Below the pieces are notes generated by a model. That model had not been told where the DNA came from. It saw only the letters and a program-made list of their open reading frames with translations, and made no database searches. A stretch of 64,000 nucleotides of DNA, taken from the NCBI RefSeq assembly GCF_030867095.1, contig NC_081824.1, forward strand, positions 174,724,933-174,788,932, in the 5' to 3' direction. This document shows, piece after piece, positions 1 to 10,710 of this stretch. Positions within the stretch are counted from its first letter, which is position 1, and each line of letters opens with the position of its first letter. Position numbers and translations under genes: made by a program. This stretch comes from Alligator mississippiensis (lineage: Eukaryota > Chordata > Crocodylia > Alligatoridae).

Positions 1-420
1 TGCGGGTAAAATGGCTTCTCTCCCCCTTCTTCTTGGACCAGGCCCTTATATAGCCTTTCTAACCTCAGCAGCCCAGTCCAATAGAAGCCAGCAGTGTTGA
101 CAACTAGCCAACCAATTTAAAAAGCATCACTGGTTACCTGGTCAGAGGAGCAGGGGCTTTTCCCTCCCCCACTCAGGTGACTAGAGGGACCACACCCTCG
201 GCACCAGGCTTTTGTCACGTAGGCAGGAAGGAAAATCCCCCCTCCCCTAGGAATTCAACCCCAGTGTCCCAAGCTGACCGGGACAGATTTCTGGAGGGAG
301 ACACAGATGGTGGCATTTCTGCCACAGGGTGTCATTGCATGCCAGCCTCTGGCTTCTTTACTATTTCTTCTATCCAGGAACAGCACACACACACACCAAC
401 TGCAGGTGCTTCCTCAGCCT
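1..420 (-). other. Unassigned sequence with a minus-strand TATA-like site; possible LTR remnant
   Basis: No coding region is recognisable. Read on the minus strand, a CTATATAAGGG box lies at about 43-53, with ATTGG (inverted CCAAT) motifs at about 77-81 and 110-116. That spacing resembles an LTR or other retroelement promoter running off the left edge of the window, but neither end of an LTR is visible, so this is a weak inference. Confidence 0.25.
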
Positions 421-566
421 GACAAAGGCTTTTTCAACCCAAAAGCTTGCTAAGATATATTTCTCTAACTATTCAATTGGTCTACTAAAAGATATCAGAT
501 TGACCCAAAGAACCTTGTCTGCCAGTGCCATGCCCTTAGACCAACACGGCTACAACCTACACCCGT
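421..566 (+). mobile_element. Penelope-like element, 3' terminal fragment
   Basis: This stretch matches the 3' terminal module of the larger Penelope-like element at 21448-24857: an AAAGCTTGC block, then ATTGGTCTACTAAAAGATATC, then CCCAAAGAACCTTGTCTG, ending in AGACCAACACGGCTACAACC. The same end module appears inverted at the left end of the large copy, including the GACCAACAC part. Only the 3' end is present, as expected for a 5'-truncated retroelement copy. No coding sequence remains. Confidence 0.7.
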
Positions 567-893
567 AGCACCTGTCCCCAGTCAGCTGACCAGAAGGACA
601 CAGGGCCCTGAGCACATCTAAACCCCAGGGCTGGGGCTGGCAGGGAGAGTTCTCTGGCAGCTGCTGGAGAAGAAGATCCTGCAGGAAAGGAAAGACAGGC
701 TCTAGTCTGTGACAGTTTGGCTGCCTGAGATGCTGCTGGTGCTACTGTGCTGCTTACTAAGTTATTACCTGTTGTCCTTTAAAGTGGTAGACTGAGATGA
801 GGCTGTAGGGGAGGAGAAGACCTCATTGGGGGCACACTACCATACCATGTAGAGGCCACAGTGCCAGTGAGGGCGCACCTTAACACACACGTA
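567..893. other. No recognisable feature
   Basis: About 330 bases without a supported gene, terminal repeat or simple repeat. The only open frames are short and overlap the flanking repeats. Confidence 0.5.
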
Positions 894-1390
894 AAGTCAC
901 ACATGTCATGAGTTTTGCTTGTCAGCAGCTTGAGGTGCAGTTTCCCAGAAACCCCTGCACCTAACTCCTTGAAACTTGGCAGGCTTTGTGGCCTCAGCAG
1001 GGGCTACCATACCTGCTGCTTACACCCGCCCTGTGCCTTCACACTTACAAGTGAAATGAGTTTTGCTTTCAAGACTTTAAGGTGCAGTGTCCCAGAAAGT
1101 CCTGCACTTATCTCCTTGAATCTTGGCAGGCTTCATGCCCTCAGAAGGAGCTACCATCCCTGATATTTTCATCCAAATCTGCCAAAAATGACAAAGTTAT
1201 GGGCAGTTTCATGTTTTCCCATTAAAGCCTATGGGCAAAACATTGAAACAGTGTCAAAACTGCAAAACAGTTTTGACAAAACAAAATGGAACAGTGCTTC
1301 CAAATGAAACAAAACTAGAAATGAAACTGTCCTGTCAAAATGGCAAAATGGAAGTTGAAACAAAATGGTGCTGTTTCACACAGCCCTAAT
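894..1390 (-). mobile_element. Decayed DNA-transposon end with an internal 148 bp tandem duplication
   Basis: The right edge (about 1370-1390), read on the minus strand, begins TTAGGGCTGTGTGAAACAG. This nearly matches the left end of the foldback element at 12196 (GGGGTGTGTGAAACGGG), so both look like ends of one class II family, probably hAT-like. Inside, ATGAGTTTTGCTT occurs at 908 and 1056 and the following ~105 bases repeat at about 80 percent identity, a two-unit tandem with a 148 bp period. The left boundary is uncertain, and no transposase is visible. Confidence 0.4.
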
Positions 1391-1868
1391 ATATACTCTT
1401 GCATTATAATTGCCTCCAATCCATCCTGTACAGAGAATGCACTCTTGGCTCTCTATATAGTCATCCACAGCATTGGTAGAGCTCCAGAAACGATATGATT
1501 TATTTAAGATGTTTGTCCTGCTGGTGCCTAGCACTTTTTATTCCAGCAGGAACTGAACCCTGACACTTCTAAATTTTAAAATAAAGATGTTTCTTATTGC
1601 TTCACCTGAGAACAGGGGGTGGGGAGGGGAGCTATGAGAGAAAAACTTCAAGAAGGAAACCTGGTCAATATGAAAGACAGTGGGAAACAAAATAGGAGAA
1701 CAGTCTACCAGTTAAATTAAGTTAGAATGGTTTTTCCTCCATACTGTTCCTCGGCTAAGACCTTCCTCACATCATCACATGCTGTCCCCTGATTCCTTAT
1801 CATGCCCGAGTAATTTCTTTTAAGACAGACCAGCCCCTTATTACTGCAAAGTCCTAATTTTGGCTCAG
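1391..1868. other. No recognisable feature
   Basis: AT-rich sequence without recognisable coding potential or repeat ends. Confidence 0.5.
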
Positions 1869-2115
1869 CCCTACCCTGTAGTTTCACAGCAGCATCTTTG
1901 TTTCCTCATGCCCCCTGTGCTCTGCACCCTAATTCAGAATGGCCCCCTTTACTCCATATCACAGGCCTGTCCTGCCACAACTCAAAAACATGCTTTTTTT
2001 CTCAACCCACTATCCTCTGTTCCCCTGTCCAATGTACCCTGAAATATCACAGAAGCTCCTCTGCTTTCTCATCCTTCCTGTGCTTTGCTCCCTGGCCCAG
2101 GTGAACACCTTGGTC
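1869..2115 (+). repeat. Degenerate tandem repeat, about three ~82 bp units
   Basis: TACCCTG..TTTCACAG at about 1870 and TACCCTGAAATATCACAG at about 2035 begin similar stretches containing CTTTGTTTCCTCAT or CTGCTTTCTCAT and CCTGTGCT. A weaker intermediate unit begins near 1950 (TACTCCATATCACAG). The unit length is roughly 82 bp. Overlapping open frames of 60-68 codons here are explained by the repeat and do not look like genes. Confidence 0.4.
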
Positions 2116-2826
2116 TATCTAATCCCACTTTGAGAAATGTTTTTTTTTAGAAAACAGAATGAGCAACTGCTTCCAGATTTATTCAGTGCCATGTTACCTG
2201 CAGGTCCAGCAGACGTGATGTGAAGAGGGTAGACATCCCTATTGAAAGCTGCTGAGTTCAGTGCCTATGAGGAGAACATTAGCATAGTAAGTAATTGGAC
2301 TAATGCCAATTATACTATACTTTGGGGTACTTTGAATAGTATGTTACAGGAGCCATTTTAGCCTTTGTACTGTATATATTAGCATTAATGGGATATCCTG
2401 GAGCTAAGCCAGCAACACTGAGAGCCCCAGGATCATGGTCTTCAGGGGGAAGTGACTCCCTGAGATGCTCAAGTCTAGCTATAGACTAAGCATCACTCTG
2501 TCTTGATGCCTCTTTTTTCAATTGGCTGCGCAGAATTGACAGGGCATTTTAATGAGGGATGTCATGCTGCTTTCAGTTCCCTGGAAGTTTCAATGCAGAA
2601 ACCTTGATTCAGCAGAGAGCTTCCTGGCTGTCTTTGAAGAGTTAGAGACCATCCTGGAATTTATGGAGCAAAAATCATCAAATCTTCAACACACAGATTT
2701 AAAATGAAAGGAAGTGATATTTTGCCATGCTTCTTGCCATAGACCTTTATAAAAACCCAGACCACAAGGGTCACCCACAAAGGCCAAGATTTACCCTTAC
2801 CCCACTACCAGGCTCACCCTCCCACC

Positions 2827-2828
<2 letters not shown>
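2116..2828. other. No recognisable feature
   Basis: No supported coding region, RNA gene or repeat boundary seen in about 700 bases. Confidence 0.5.
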
Positions 2829-2859
<31 letters not shown>

Positions 2860-2902
2860 AGGACCCCCCCACTACACACACACACACACACACACACACA
2901 CC
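2829..2902. repeat. Compound microsatellite (AG)n then (AC)n
   Basis: About 15 AG units occupy 2829-2858. After a short C-rich spacer, an AC tract runs to about 2902. The 87-codon open frame spanning it encodes ERER and THTH runs and is an artefact of the dinucleotide repeats. Confidence 0.9.
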
Positions 2903-3845
2903 CCAGGAGCTTTGCTACCCTAATCCTGGGCTACCACTTCACCCCTCTGCTAGGACAGTTACATCATATACCCCAGAAAATCCCCTCTAGCCTTTGCTAG
3001 GCTTGCCACCCAACATAGCCAGGGATCTCTACTGTCCCTCCTTAGGACCACTCACATGTATCAGATTCCTCCTCCTCTCCATGAATATCCTCCCCTCAAA
3101 TATTGCCCTCACATAGACCAGCACCCCACATATCAAGACCCACTCAATCCTGACATTTGCTTCACTACAAAACCTCCACTTACAAGCACAAGGTTCCCCT
3201 TTTCCACAGATCATTCATGAGCTCTCCTCTACCCTTGCACTCCTTTCCTTGTTGTACAGCCCTCCCTCTAAAGATATCCCATCCCACAAATCACTCATCT
3301 CCATGGCACACACAGATCAGCCACACACCCATTTCTTCTCCTAAAGAAACAGAGCTGGAACTAGAGAGACACTTTACCACTGGTTTCACAACCACAAATT
3401 TCCAAGCATTGATATGCTGACTGGCATTCAACTACTTCATTAAAGATACGAGCTGTGTGTCAGGCTATTTATTAGGTACTAAAAATTAAATGGAAGCTGT
3501 TTTTGAAGAGCAAACTTTACCAAGGTTGCATAAAAAATGCTTAGAAACTAAAGGCTGGATGGGCAGATCTAAAACATGTCTTGGGGCTGCTTTGATTTTT
3601 TTTATATTGTTCTCTTTAAGACAAAACAGTGTATCTTGTCTGATTACATTGGTTGACTCACAGAATAAATCTCTCTCTCTATCTTCAGGCTTTGTATTTA
3701 GACTGTCACTCAAAAGGGACATTACCAAGTGATATAGATGGACGTAGCAGTACCACCAGTAGTTAAAGTTACCTGATATTTTCCAGTAAAACTTCCTGTT
3801 TTCAGTTGCTTCTGATTTTGCCAAACTACAGGGACTACAGGGAGT
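2903..3845. other. No recognisable gene
   Basis: Mixed-composition sequence. Overlapping short frames occur on both strands (for example 3486-3851 minus and 3490-3732 plus), but none has a recognisable domain or a credible start and splice context. Confidence 0.45.
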
Positions 3846-4640
3846 TGGCAAGGTTCATTTCAGCTCATTTTGGAGGCCTGGCACTCACTAGCCCCCTCCC
3901 TGCTCCCCACCACCCCCTTGGGAGGGCAGATCCCATGTTCCCCCTCTCCCAGCCTCCACAGCCCTTCCCCTCAACCTGATCCCAGGGCCCCAGCCTTCTC
4001 CAGAAACGGCAGTGCCAGGGAGCTCATTGGAGCAGGCTGGTGCAGGGCCAGCTGGCTGGGTTTGGCTAGGCAGCTCCCTGCAGCCCAGCCCTCTCCCACC
4101 AGCCACACAAATTCATTAATACATAAAAGTCTCTTTTTTTTTATTTATTTTATTTCACTTCAAATAAAATGTTTGAGATAGCCTTTATATAAAAATGCTT
4201 TACATGAAAATAAGCTTTTATATAAGCCTTAAAGGATTTTAAGGAAGCCAAGGAGGGAAGCAACAGCCCCCATGTGCCCATGTTTCTCCACCACCCAGCT
4301 CCATGCCACTCCATGCTGCAACCCCTTCCCTCCCCCACCCACAGCATGGACAGCCCAGGCACCCTGGCTCCTAGACACGCCCCTGTTCACCAGCCCTCTA
4401 GCTCCAGGTCAGAGCTGTGTATTTTCAGAGACAGTATTAACCCTTAATGTGCAACTGCTCACAGCACATGCTAACGTTAACACCCAATAACATTGCTTAG
4501 ACTTAACAGGTGCTAATTTTAATGGGTAATGTAAGGCAGCAGAGGCTGAGCAAGGTTTTCCCTGTAGTTCCTCCTCCTGGCTACCAGGAGCTATGCTGGG
4601 ACCAATCATCAGAATTGAGAGCTAGAAAATCATGTCTCGT
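3846..4640. other. GC-rich block with an AT-rich core; possible DNA-element remnant
   Basis: Two C-rich, CCC/GGG-laden flanks (3880-4110 and 4260-4420) enclose an AT-rich core (4125-4240) with several self-complementary TTTATAT and ATATAAA stretches. The composition resembles the GC-rich non-autonomous DNA elements elsewhere in this window (27.8, 51.3 kb), but no terminal repeats or target duplication could be found, so the assignment is tentative. Confidence 0.25.
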
Positions 4641-5474
4641 ATAGAGTTAGTGAATAAAAAAGGACTTCAGAGTTGCCAATCCGTAAATAATTTCAACTGA
4701 AAATGAAGGAAAGAAAGGAAGGGAGTTTGTTCCTTTCTACAATTTTGATATTTTTTTCTCAGGCAAGAGTTGCAACAAGTAGTTGTGCCCCATCATATTC
4801 TATACCCCAATGGTTGCAGCACTCCCTTGAGACATTGAAAAGTCCAGAACCCTCTCCTGCCCAATTCAGAGCAGGGACTTGAAGCTATATTCTGGAAGGG
4901 GTCTTCCTCAAGTTCTTCTGCTAAAGCTGTTCCACTTTGTATCAAATAATTAAATAATGATTGGGCCAAAGAGAATATTGAGTATGGCTCTCTAGTGTTG
5001 AGGGCACTCACCTAGGAGAACCTTCTCTAGGCTCCCCTTCAATGAATATTTAAGTATTTTATACATATGGGAACAGCCTAGGTCACTTATGTGAAGTTAT
5101 GCCTTTGCTTTTATTAATAATGCCGTAATCAAAAATGAATATTTTTTGTTAGATCTAAATCATGGTTTTTTCCCAATGTACTAAATCCTCCCACCATATA
5201 TTTTAGGTCACCACAAAATGGTTTTTAGTTTTAAATTTTATTTTTTGGATTCATCAAACTGAAACCCCCCCCCCCCCCAATGATGTATACAGCTCTAGTC
5301 GTATGGGCTCTCAGGCCTCCTCATGCTGGACCTGCAGTTCTCCTGTGTTTTACTCCAGATGTGCCTGAACCTGTGATCTCAGCAATATAAATCATTTGCA
5401 TGCTGTGATTAATTGCAGGCCAAAGCAAAAGGCCAAAGTACTGTGGAGATCTGGTCAAGCAAAGTATCTTCGGC
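4641..5474. other. No recognisable gene; poly-C tract
   Basis: Mostly AT-rich unassigned sequence. A run of about 14 C residues lies at 5265-5278. The CACTCACCTAGGAG phrase near 5005 resembles the anticodon-arm region of the degenerate SINE head near 54990, but too little remains to call a copy. Confidence 0.45.
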
Positions 5475-5789
5475 TCTTACAGCAGTGGAGACCAACCTTT
5501 TTGGCAGGTGTGCCGCAATTGCGCCCTGCACCCTCCCTGAGTGCCACTCTGATCCCCTTCCCAGACCTGATTTGCTGCTCTCCTTTCTGTTTCTGCCCAG
5601 TGCCCATCCCCAGTCTGCTACTCTGCTTTCTGGTCCTTACCCTGTGCTCCATCTGCTGTTCTACTCTCTCTGCTGCCTGCCCTATCTGCCACTGTGCTGC
5701 CCTTCACTGTTCTGCCACATGCCACACAGGGAGGCTGTATTTGCCACTTGTGACACCTGTGCCACAAGTTGGCTACCCCTATCCTACAG
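5475..5789 (+). mobile_element. hAT-type non-autonomous element (299 bp) with 8 bp target duplication
   Basis: The left end starts CAGTGGAGACCAACC at 5483. The right end, reversed, reads TAGGGGTAGCCAAC up to 5781, giving imperfect terminal inverted repeats around a shared CCAAC core. TCTTACAG (5475-5482) and TCCTACAG (5782-5789) flank the element, an 8 bp target duplication with one mismatch. CAGTGG-type ends with 8 bp duplications are characteristic of hAT elements. The interior is CT-rich with no transposase; the 140- and 200-codon frames crossing it are spurious. Confidence 0.75.
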
Positions 5790-8700
5790 AGTTTCTTTTT
5801 CTAGTCTTTCTTCTGTAAGTAAGGATTGTCCTCAAACAATCTCACTTGGTATTATCAGTCCCAGGCATTTAAAAATGAGTAAAAAAAAAAAATCAGGGAC
5901 TTCTAAAAAAATTAATAAATGCATGCTTCCATTTTATTTTCCTTCCAGTTTCTGGACTTGTAGAGTGTACCTGGGGTCATATCCCCATGATTTTCTCCAC
6001 AATGTTGAAGGCTAGAAACCTATCTTTAAACAACATGAAACATGAGAGTCTCAGAAGATCATCAGAGTGCATCCCCTAGGAGCTTCCCCCAAGAGTTCCT
6101 TTTTCTTGAAGGTGTCTTTATTGCTGCTACTTGTTTATTTGGAGGGCTTGCTTTTGTTTTATTTTTTCCCCAGTGAGGAAAAAGTTTACCCATATGATAT
6201 GGAGAATATGAGTGAAAGTCCAGAACAAACTCCCCTTTGAGGATTTTTTGTTGAAAAACCCAAGTGCAGAAAAAAACACCTAAGCAGCAGACTTGGCTTC
6301 TCTTTTTCTTTATGAGAAAATTTCAACGTTTCTTTCTGTTGAATAAAAGATGTTGCTTAAATTCTACACTTCTTTTGACAGAAGGCTTTTCTGGGTTCCA
6401 GCTACTGCCTGGCTGTCCTGGACCTACATTCCCATCAGTTCTTGACAGCATGGAAGAGGAGTGTTTTTGCTCACCCTGCAATTGGGAATTTGACTCTGAG
6501 CTCAGGTAGCAAACTAGAATTTCTTCCCAAGAATATTTCTTCTCCCTAAAAACCCACATTCCCGGCCCAGAATTCCATTTCAAGGGTAAAACCCTAAAAT
6601 CAGACAGTGCTGGATGGGCAGATTCACTTGACAGCATAAAAGACAAAGTAAGCCCATGACAGAAACCAGTCCTTTTCTTGTTCCAGTCACTGGAAAAGGA
6701 AGCAGGGCTTAATATAGGTTCATCTCTGTCTGAGACGGTGCTCTGGAAGGTTGTGATTCAGTTAAAGATATGTTTCAGGAAGCTTCATATCAGTCTAGTT
6801 AGCACAACACCTGTCACCCAGTCTGTCTCTTGTTCCAGCTGAAGGAAGGTAGATTCTGCCGTCAAAGGGTTTGACTGGGTTTCTTTTAGTAATGAGCAAA
6901 AGGCATGAACACTCTCTCAAAAGCTCACTGATGCTGGCAGCAGGTATTCACTTGCAAAGATACCCACAGCGAGTAGAGGGTTAGAGGTTGGATATTAGAA
7001 CCTTTTAAATGCATTTAATTAGTCTGACAATGGTTTGGGTTTGTGAAATGGTTCCTTTTAAGCAATTCCCATTAAAAACCCTCAAACAGTCTTCGCGTTA
7101 TAATTTCCACTTATAGTTTTGTGTCCTGATGAATAATTTAGGTGGAATAGACTGTGAAACTTTTATTAGTAGGTTAACTTCCTAGCAACTCTTCCTGATT
7201 TTCTATTGCAACTCTGGAAACTGAGTTGCTGATGCTGATGTTGGTGACTCATCATGTTCACTGATATTTTTGATGTATATAAAAAAAAGCAATTACTAAG
7301 TGCAACATTTTTTTTCTTTAGAAATCATTACTTTTAACTGTTTCTTATGCAAAACAGGCACTGAGCTATTTATGGACTGGAATCACATTCTTCATATCTG
7401 CTGATACTGCTAACCACCTAAGTTTAGTGAATGGGACTACAAGAAAATTTAGACTAAAATAATTCCTAACAGAGAGCTCTTTGGGACACAGAAATAATTT
7501 CTCAAGGAAGCTAAAGAAAAGGTGGAAGCTCCATGACTATGATTCAAGCCATCTAAACCAAGACGGAACAAGGAGCTGGGAAATACCTAACAATCATGTA
7601 TTTCCAGGGGGGTAATGGACTAAACATTTTAACCATTCCCTCCACCCCCATTTCTATCTAATGTCTTGTCTATGAAGACCCTAACTATGCTTTTTAAAGG
7701 TACAATGCATAGCTTTGCACAGGAACCCTTATAGATGTAAGTGGGGCATTAATGGTGAACATGTCTAGCCTTAGCTCTTTCTCCAGAACAGATTTCCACC
7801 CTCAGTGAGATAATTCAAGTCAACAACTGAGGATTCCATGGTGGCAGGGGTTAGAAGACAAGGCGCTTCAATCTCCTGGCCACTAATCTGAGTCAACGCT
7901 GGCTAAACATAATGGGGCCAAATGATCTGGTTATGTAAACTGGCATAGCTCTAATGACTTCAACTGAGCTGGGTCCATTTATGCCCAGCAAAAGTTTTGC
8001 CTTTGCTGATTTCAAAGGATCTTTCATCATCAGAGGATTTACCCACAACAGCCAATACTTGTTTGCTGTTCTAGAGCTTCTCTGAAAAGAATTGATGGTT
8101 TCGGCCCACTGCATAGTGAACAGGTATCTGGGGTAAGGCCACCTCTATATTTAGCACCTTCATTTACAGTCAACTTCAGCAGAGATGTCTTTAAAAATGA
8201 GTGAACTAGGAGACTTGGATCTCTCTCTCTCCCCTTCCTCCTCCTCCTCTTTCCTCTCCAAAATTAAGAAAAAAAGGATACATTTGTTGCAGTAGTTGTA
8301 ATTCTTTGCTATTCTTTGCTATTGAACTTGACCACAGAGAGCAAAGACTTTGATCCAGAATGCACGGCTAACAGGAAGCCCTCTTGAGTGGGTACCATAT
8401 AAAAAAACAGACACTTACTGACCTATGATGCAGCACCATAGTGTCTCCTGGGTTTAGGAAGACATCATAGCTACTGAAGATGATAGACAGTAGACAATGA
8501 GTTTTCAGTGGCTACTAGTGCAATCCACCACCCACACAAGTGACAAGAGATGCAAGGTCCTATTTAGATTTAATCAGGCAAGCCATGCAGCCAAGCATGA
8601 AAACATAATGTTGAGCTTCATTTGCAGCAGAGCTAACGGCAACTTATTTTTCAATGTGCTAATCCTCACCCATCTTAAATCTCTACTTGAGCGCTGAGTG

Positions 8701-9290
8701 TAGTGTATTATCACTGAATTTTTCTCTGGGGAAGAACTGATCAGAGCCTGCCCTTGGTATGCAGGAGACATGAGTGCCTCAAGCACTTGGAACCTGCCAA
8801 AAGAAAACAAATGGGGCCAGAACAGCTGAGGCATCTGAATTAATTTTGGATTTAACTTTTAGTTATTAGAATGCCCTCTGAAATTAGATTAACTTCCTAT
8901 ACTTGTTCCACCTGTTTTGGGATGGAGATAGTATAGGTTCTTATTAATGGATTGAAAGGTCATTTTATTTCACTGATGATCTTCTTAGCACCTCTATGTC
9001 CTCTACTGAAATGATATTTGCAATTTCTCATTGGTACTCCTCAGTGATTACTGGTTATTATACATTAGGTAGACATAGAACTTTATACATAGGAATCCAA
9101 CATCTGTTCTTAATTGCAATGGTATAAATCTAGAATAATTCAATTCACTTCAGTTAAGTAATTGCAAGTTTACAGTGCTATAAAGAAAAACAGAATGTGT
9201 ACCTTACAGTTTACATTAGTTGATGTGCAATGCACACCCCCACACATGCACTTGAGGAGGATGGAAAGAGGATAATAACTAATCCAGTGA
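5790..9290. other. Long stretch without recognisable genes
   Basis: About 3.5 kb of moderately AT-rich sequence. The longest frame (6323-6646 minus, 107 codons) has no recognisable domain. A pyrimidine tract with TCC repeats lies at about 8221-8258. The 7080-7280 segment is AT-rich, not obviously repetitive, and could be conserved non-coding DNA, but nothing here proves it. Confidence 0.45.
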
Positions 9291-9399
9291 TTCTCAGCTG
9301 GGGTACCATGTCACCCTTACAGTGTGTCCTGCCCACTGGAGTGGGTGCCTTGTAAACTTGGCTTCAGAACTGGTGGTGTTTGCTTATAATACTGCCATT

Positions 9400-9912
9400 G
9401 CTCATAATGCTGCCATTCATTCTTATGTCCTTCTAATTGATATGAAGGATTTTCCAAAGGAATCGTTGATGGTAAGATTCCAAGTCTTTCAGATGTTTCC
9501 TATACGTCATCCAGGTTTCACACCCATACAGCAGGGTAGGAATGACAACATGCTGGTAGGCAAGAAATTTGGTTTGGATCCTGATATCACGATCACTGAA
9601 GTCATAACTTCAGAGATGTCCAAAAGCAGAACAAGCAGATTTTATCCAATGTTGAATATTTTCATCTCTGTTTACTTTTTCAGAAAGTGGCTACACAGAT
9701 AGGGGAAATGCTCAACCTTCTCCAAAGATTGTCCATTAATTGTAATATGGGGAGGAGTAGCTGTTTGGCTTGGGGCAGGTTTGTAAAGTATCTTGTTTCT
9801 TATGCAAGTGACAGTGAGTCCAAATATTTCATACATTTCACAGAAGCAATCAAGAATGACCTGGAGCTCTTCAACTGAGTGGGCATAATCATCAGCACCA
9901 CCCCAGCACCAC
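9400..9912 (-). pseudogene. Non-LTR retrotransposon reverse transcriptase, C-terminal remnant
   Basis: On the minus strand, from about 9906 down, the translation contains ADDYAHSVEELQ, the catalytic ADD motif of a LINE reverse transcriptase. It is followed by a stretch reading PPHITINGQSLEKVEHFPYL and later LLYGCETWMTYRKHL near 9520. These are the thumb and connection features that follow the RT core in several LINE clades whose C-terminus has LLYGCETW. They differ from the CR1 elements in this window. The frame is not continuous and the N-terminal RT motifs are missing, so the copy is truncated and dead. The clade (RTE-like or other) cannot be fixed by eye. Confidence 0.65.
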
Positions 9913-10337
9913 TCTCAGGATACGTACATGGTTGAAAGGAAAGGCTTTATTCCACATCCTTCTGCCCTCAACATATAGAGCCCCCTCCCCACTTCCTCCC
10001 CAACACACTGAGGAGGGGGGAAGGGGGACCTGTTGGTTGAGCAGGGGGGGTCAACATACAGAGCCCCTCCCCACCCACCAACAATAAAAAAGCCCTCTTC
10101 TCTATGTGAAAACTACTTACAACAGTCTCAGTCTCTGTCTGAGTCCTAGAGTGGGGGGCCATGGGGTGGAGGTGCCTAGGGGGCAAAGCCTGGGGGCAGT
10201 CACCCAGCACCCTCACTTTGGCCAGCTCCCCTGTGGGTCCAGGAGCCCCAACAACCATGTTGGGTGGTGGGTTTGTCTGCAGGCAATGCCAGATGGTGTT
10301 CCTCAATGGTAGGGGGCTCCCATGCTGCATGCCCAAG
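9913..10337. other. GC-rich unassigned block
   Basis: C- and G-rich sequence containing AATAAA-like signals on the minus strand (near 9950) and plus strand (near 10083). A 156-codon minus frame (9968-10438) is proline- and leucine-rich without a recognisable domain and runs into the adjacent CR1 tail, so it is not annotated as a gene. Confidence 0.35.
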
Positions 10338-10446
10338 TCCAGATCCACAGATTTGCATAAGTTTAGGGCTGGAAGGGACCTTGTGAGATTATCAGGTCCA
10401 GCTCCCCTGCTCTGGGCAGGAAAGACTGCTGTGGTCAAATAACCCC
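10338..10446 (-). mobile_element. CR1 LINE 3' end fragment
   Basis: GGGCTGGAAGGGACCTTGTGAG followed by ATCAGGTCCAGCTCCCCTGCTCTGGGCAGGAAAGACTGCTG is the reverse complement of the CR1 3' untranslated region. It is closely comparable to 36344-36425. Only about 110 bp survive, with no coding portion. Confidence 0.75.
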
Positions 10447-10450
10447 AGGA

Positions 10451-10620
10451 AGGCTATTAAAAAGAAGAGAGTCCTTAACACCTGTGGAACGTAAAGTTTA
10501 GAAGGGATCGGATAGATTACAGTGAGCCATGAAGTCAATTGACTCCCTCACTGCTGCCTGAACAGAAATGCTGCTGCAACTGTCAGGCAGTTGTTTTTAA
10601 ACTTGGACTAGGACATAGGC
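10451..10620 (-). mobile_element. SINE copy (body only), same family as 54360-54640 and 55374-55722
   Basis: AGGCTATTAAAAAG, then TTAACACCTGTGGAAC, CCATGAAGTCAATTGACTCCC and CAGGCAGTTG occur in the same order as in the copy at 54399-54554. They also match the reverse complement of the copy at 55563-55680. The latter copy carries a tRNA-like head, so this is best read as a head-less minus-strand copy. Confidence 0.55.
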
Positions 10621-10647
10621 AATGTGTGCCTCACCTGCCCCCCTTGT

Positions 10648-10710
10648 GAGCACTGGTGCCCCCCGCTCAACAGCGAGCACTGGTGCCCCCCACTCAACAG
10701 TGAGTGCTCA
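10648..10710 (+). repeat. Short tandem repeat, 27 bp period
   Basis: GAGCACTGGTGCCCCCCGCT begins at 10648 and recurs at 10675 with one change, followed by a partial third unit (GAGTGCTCA) at 10702. GTGCCCCAC-like variants continue downstream near 10810-10830. Confidence 0.75.

Noticed and set aside
2727..2990. 87-codon frame with ER and TH repeats
   Set aside because: Translation of (AG)n and (AC)n microsatellites.
5396..6015. 140- and 200-codon overlapping frames
   Set aside because: They lie across the hAT-type element at 5483-5781, whose ends and target duplication explain the sequence.
10648..10710. Short direct repeats considered as a CRISPR-like array
   Set aside because: The units are contiguous with no spacers and the genome is vertebrate.
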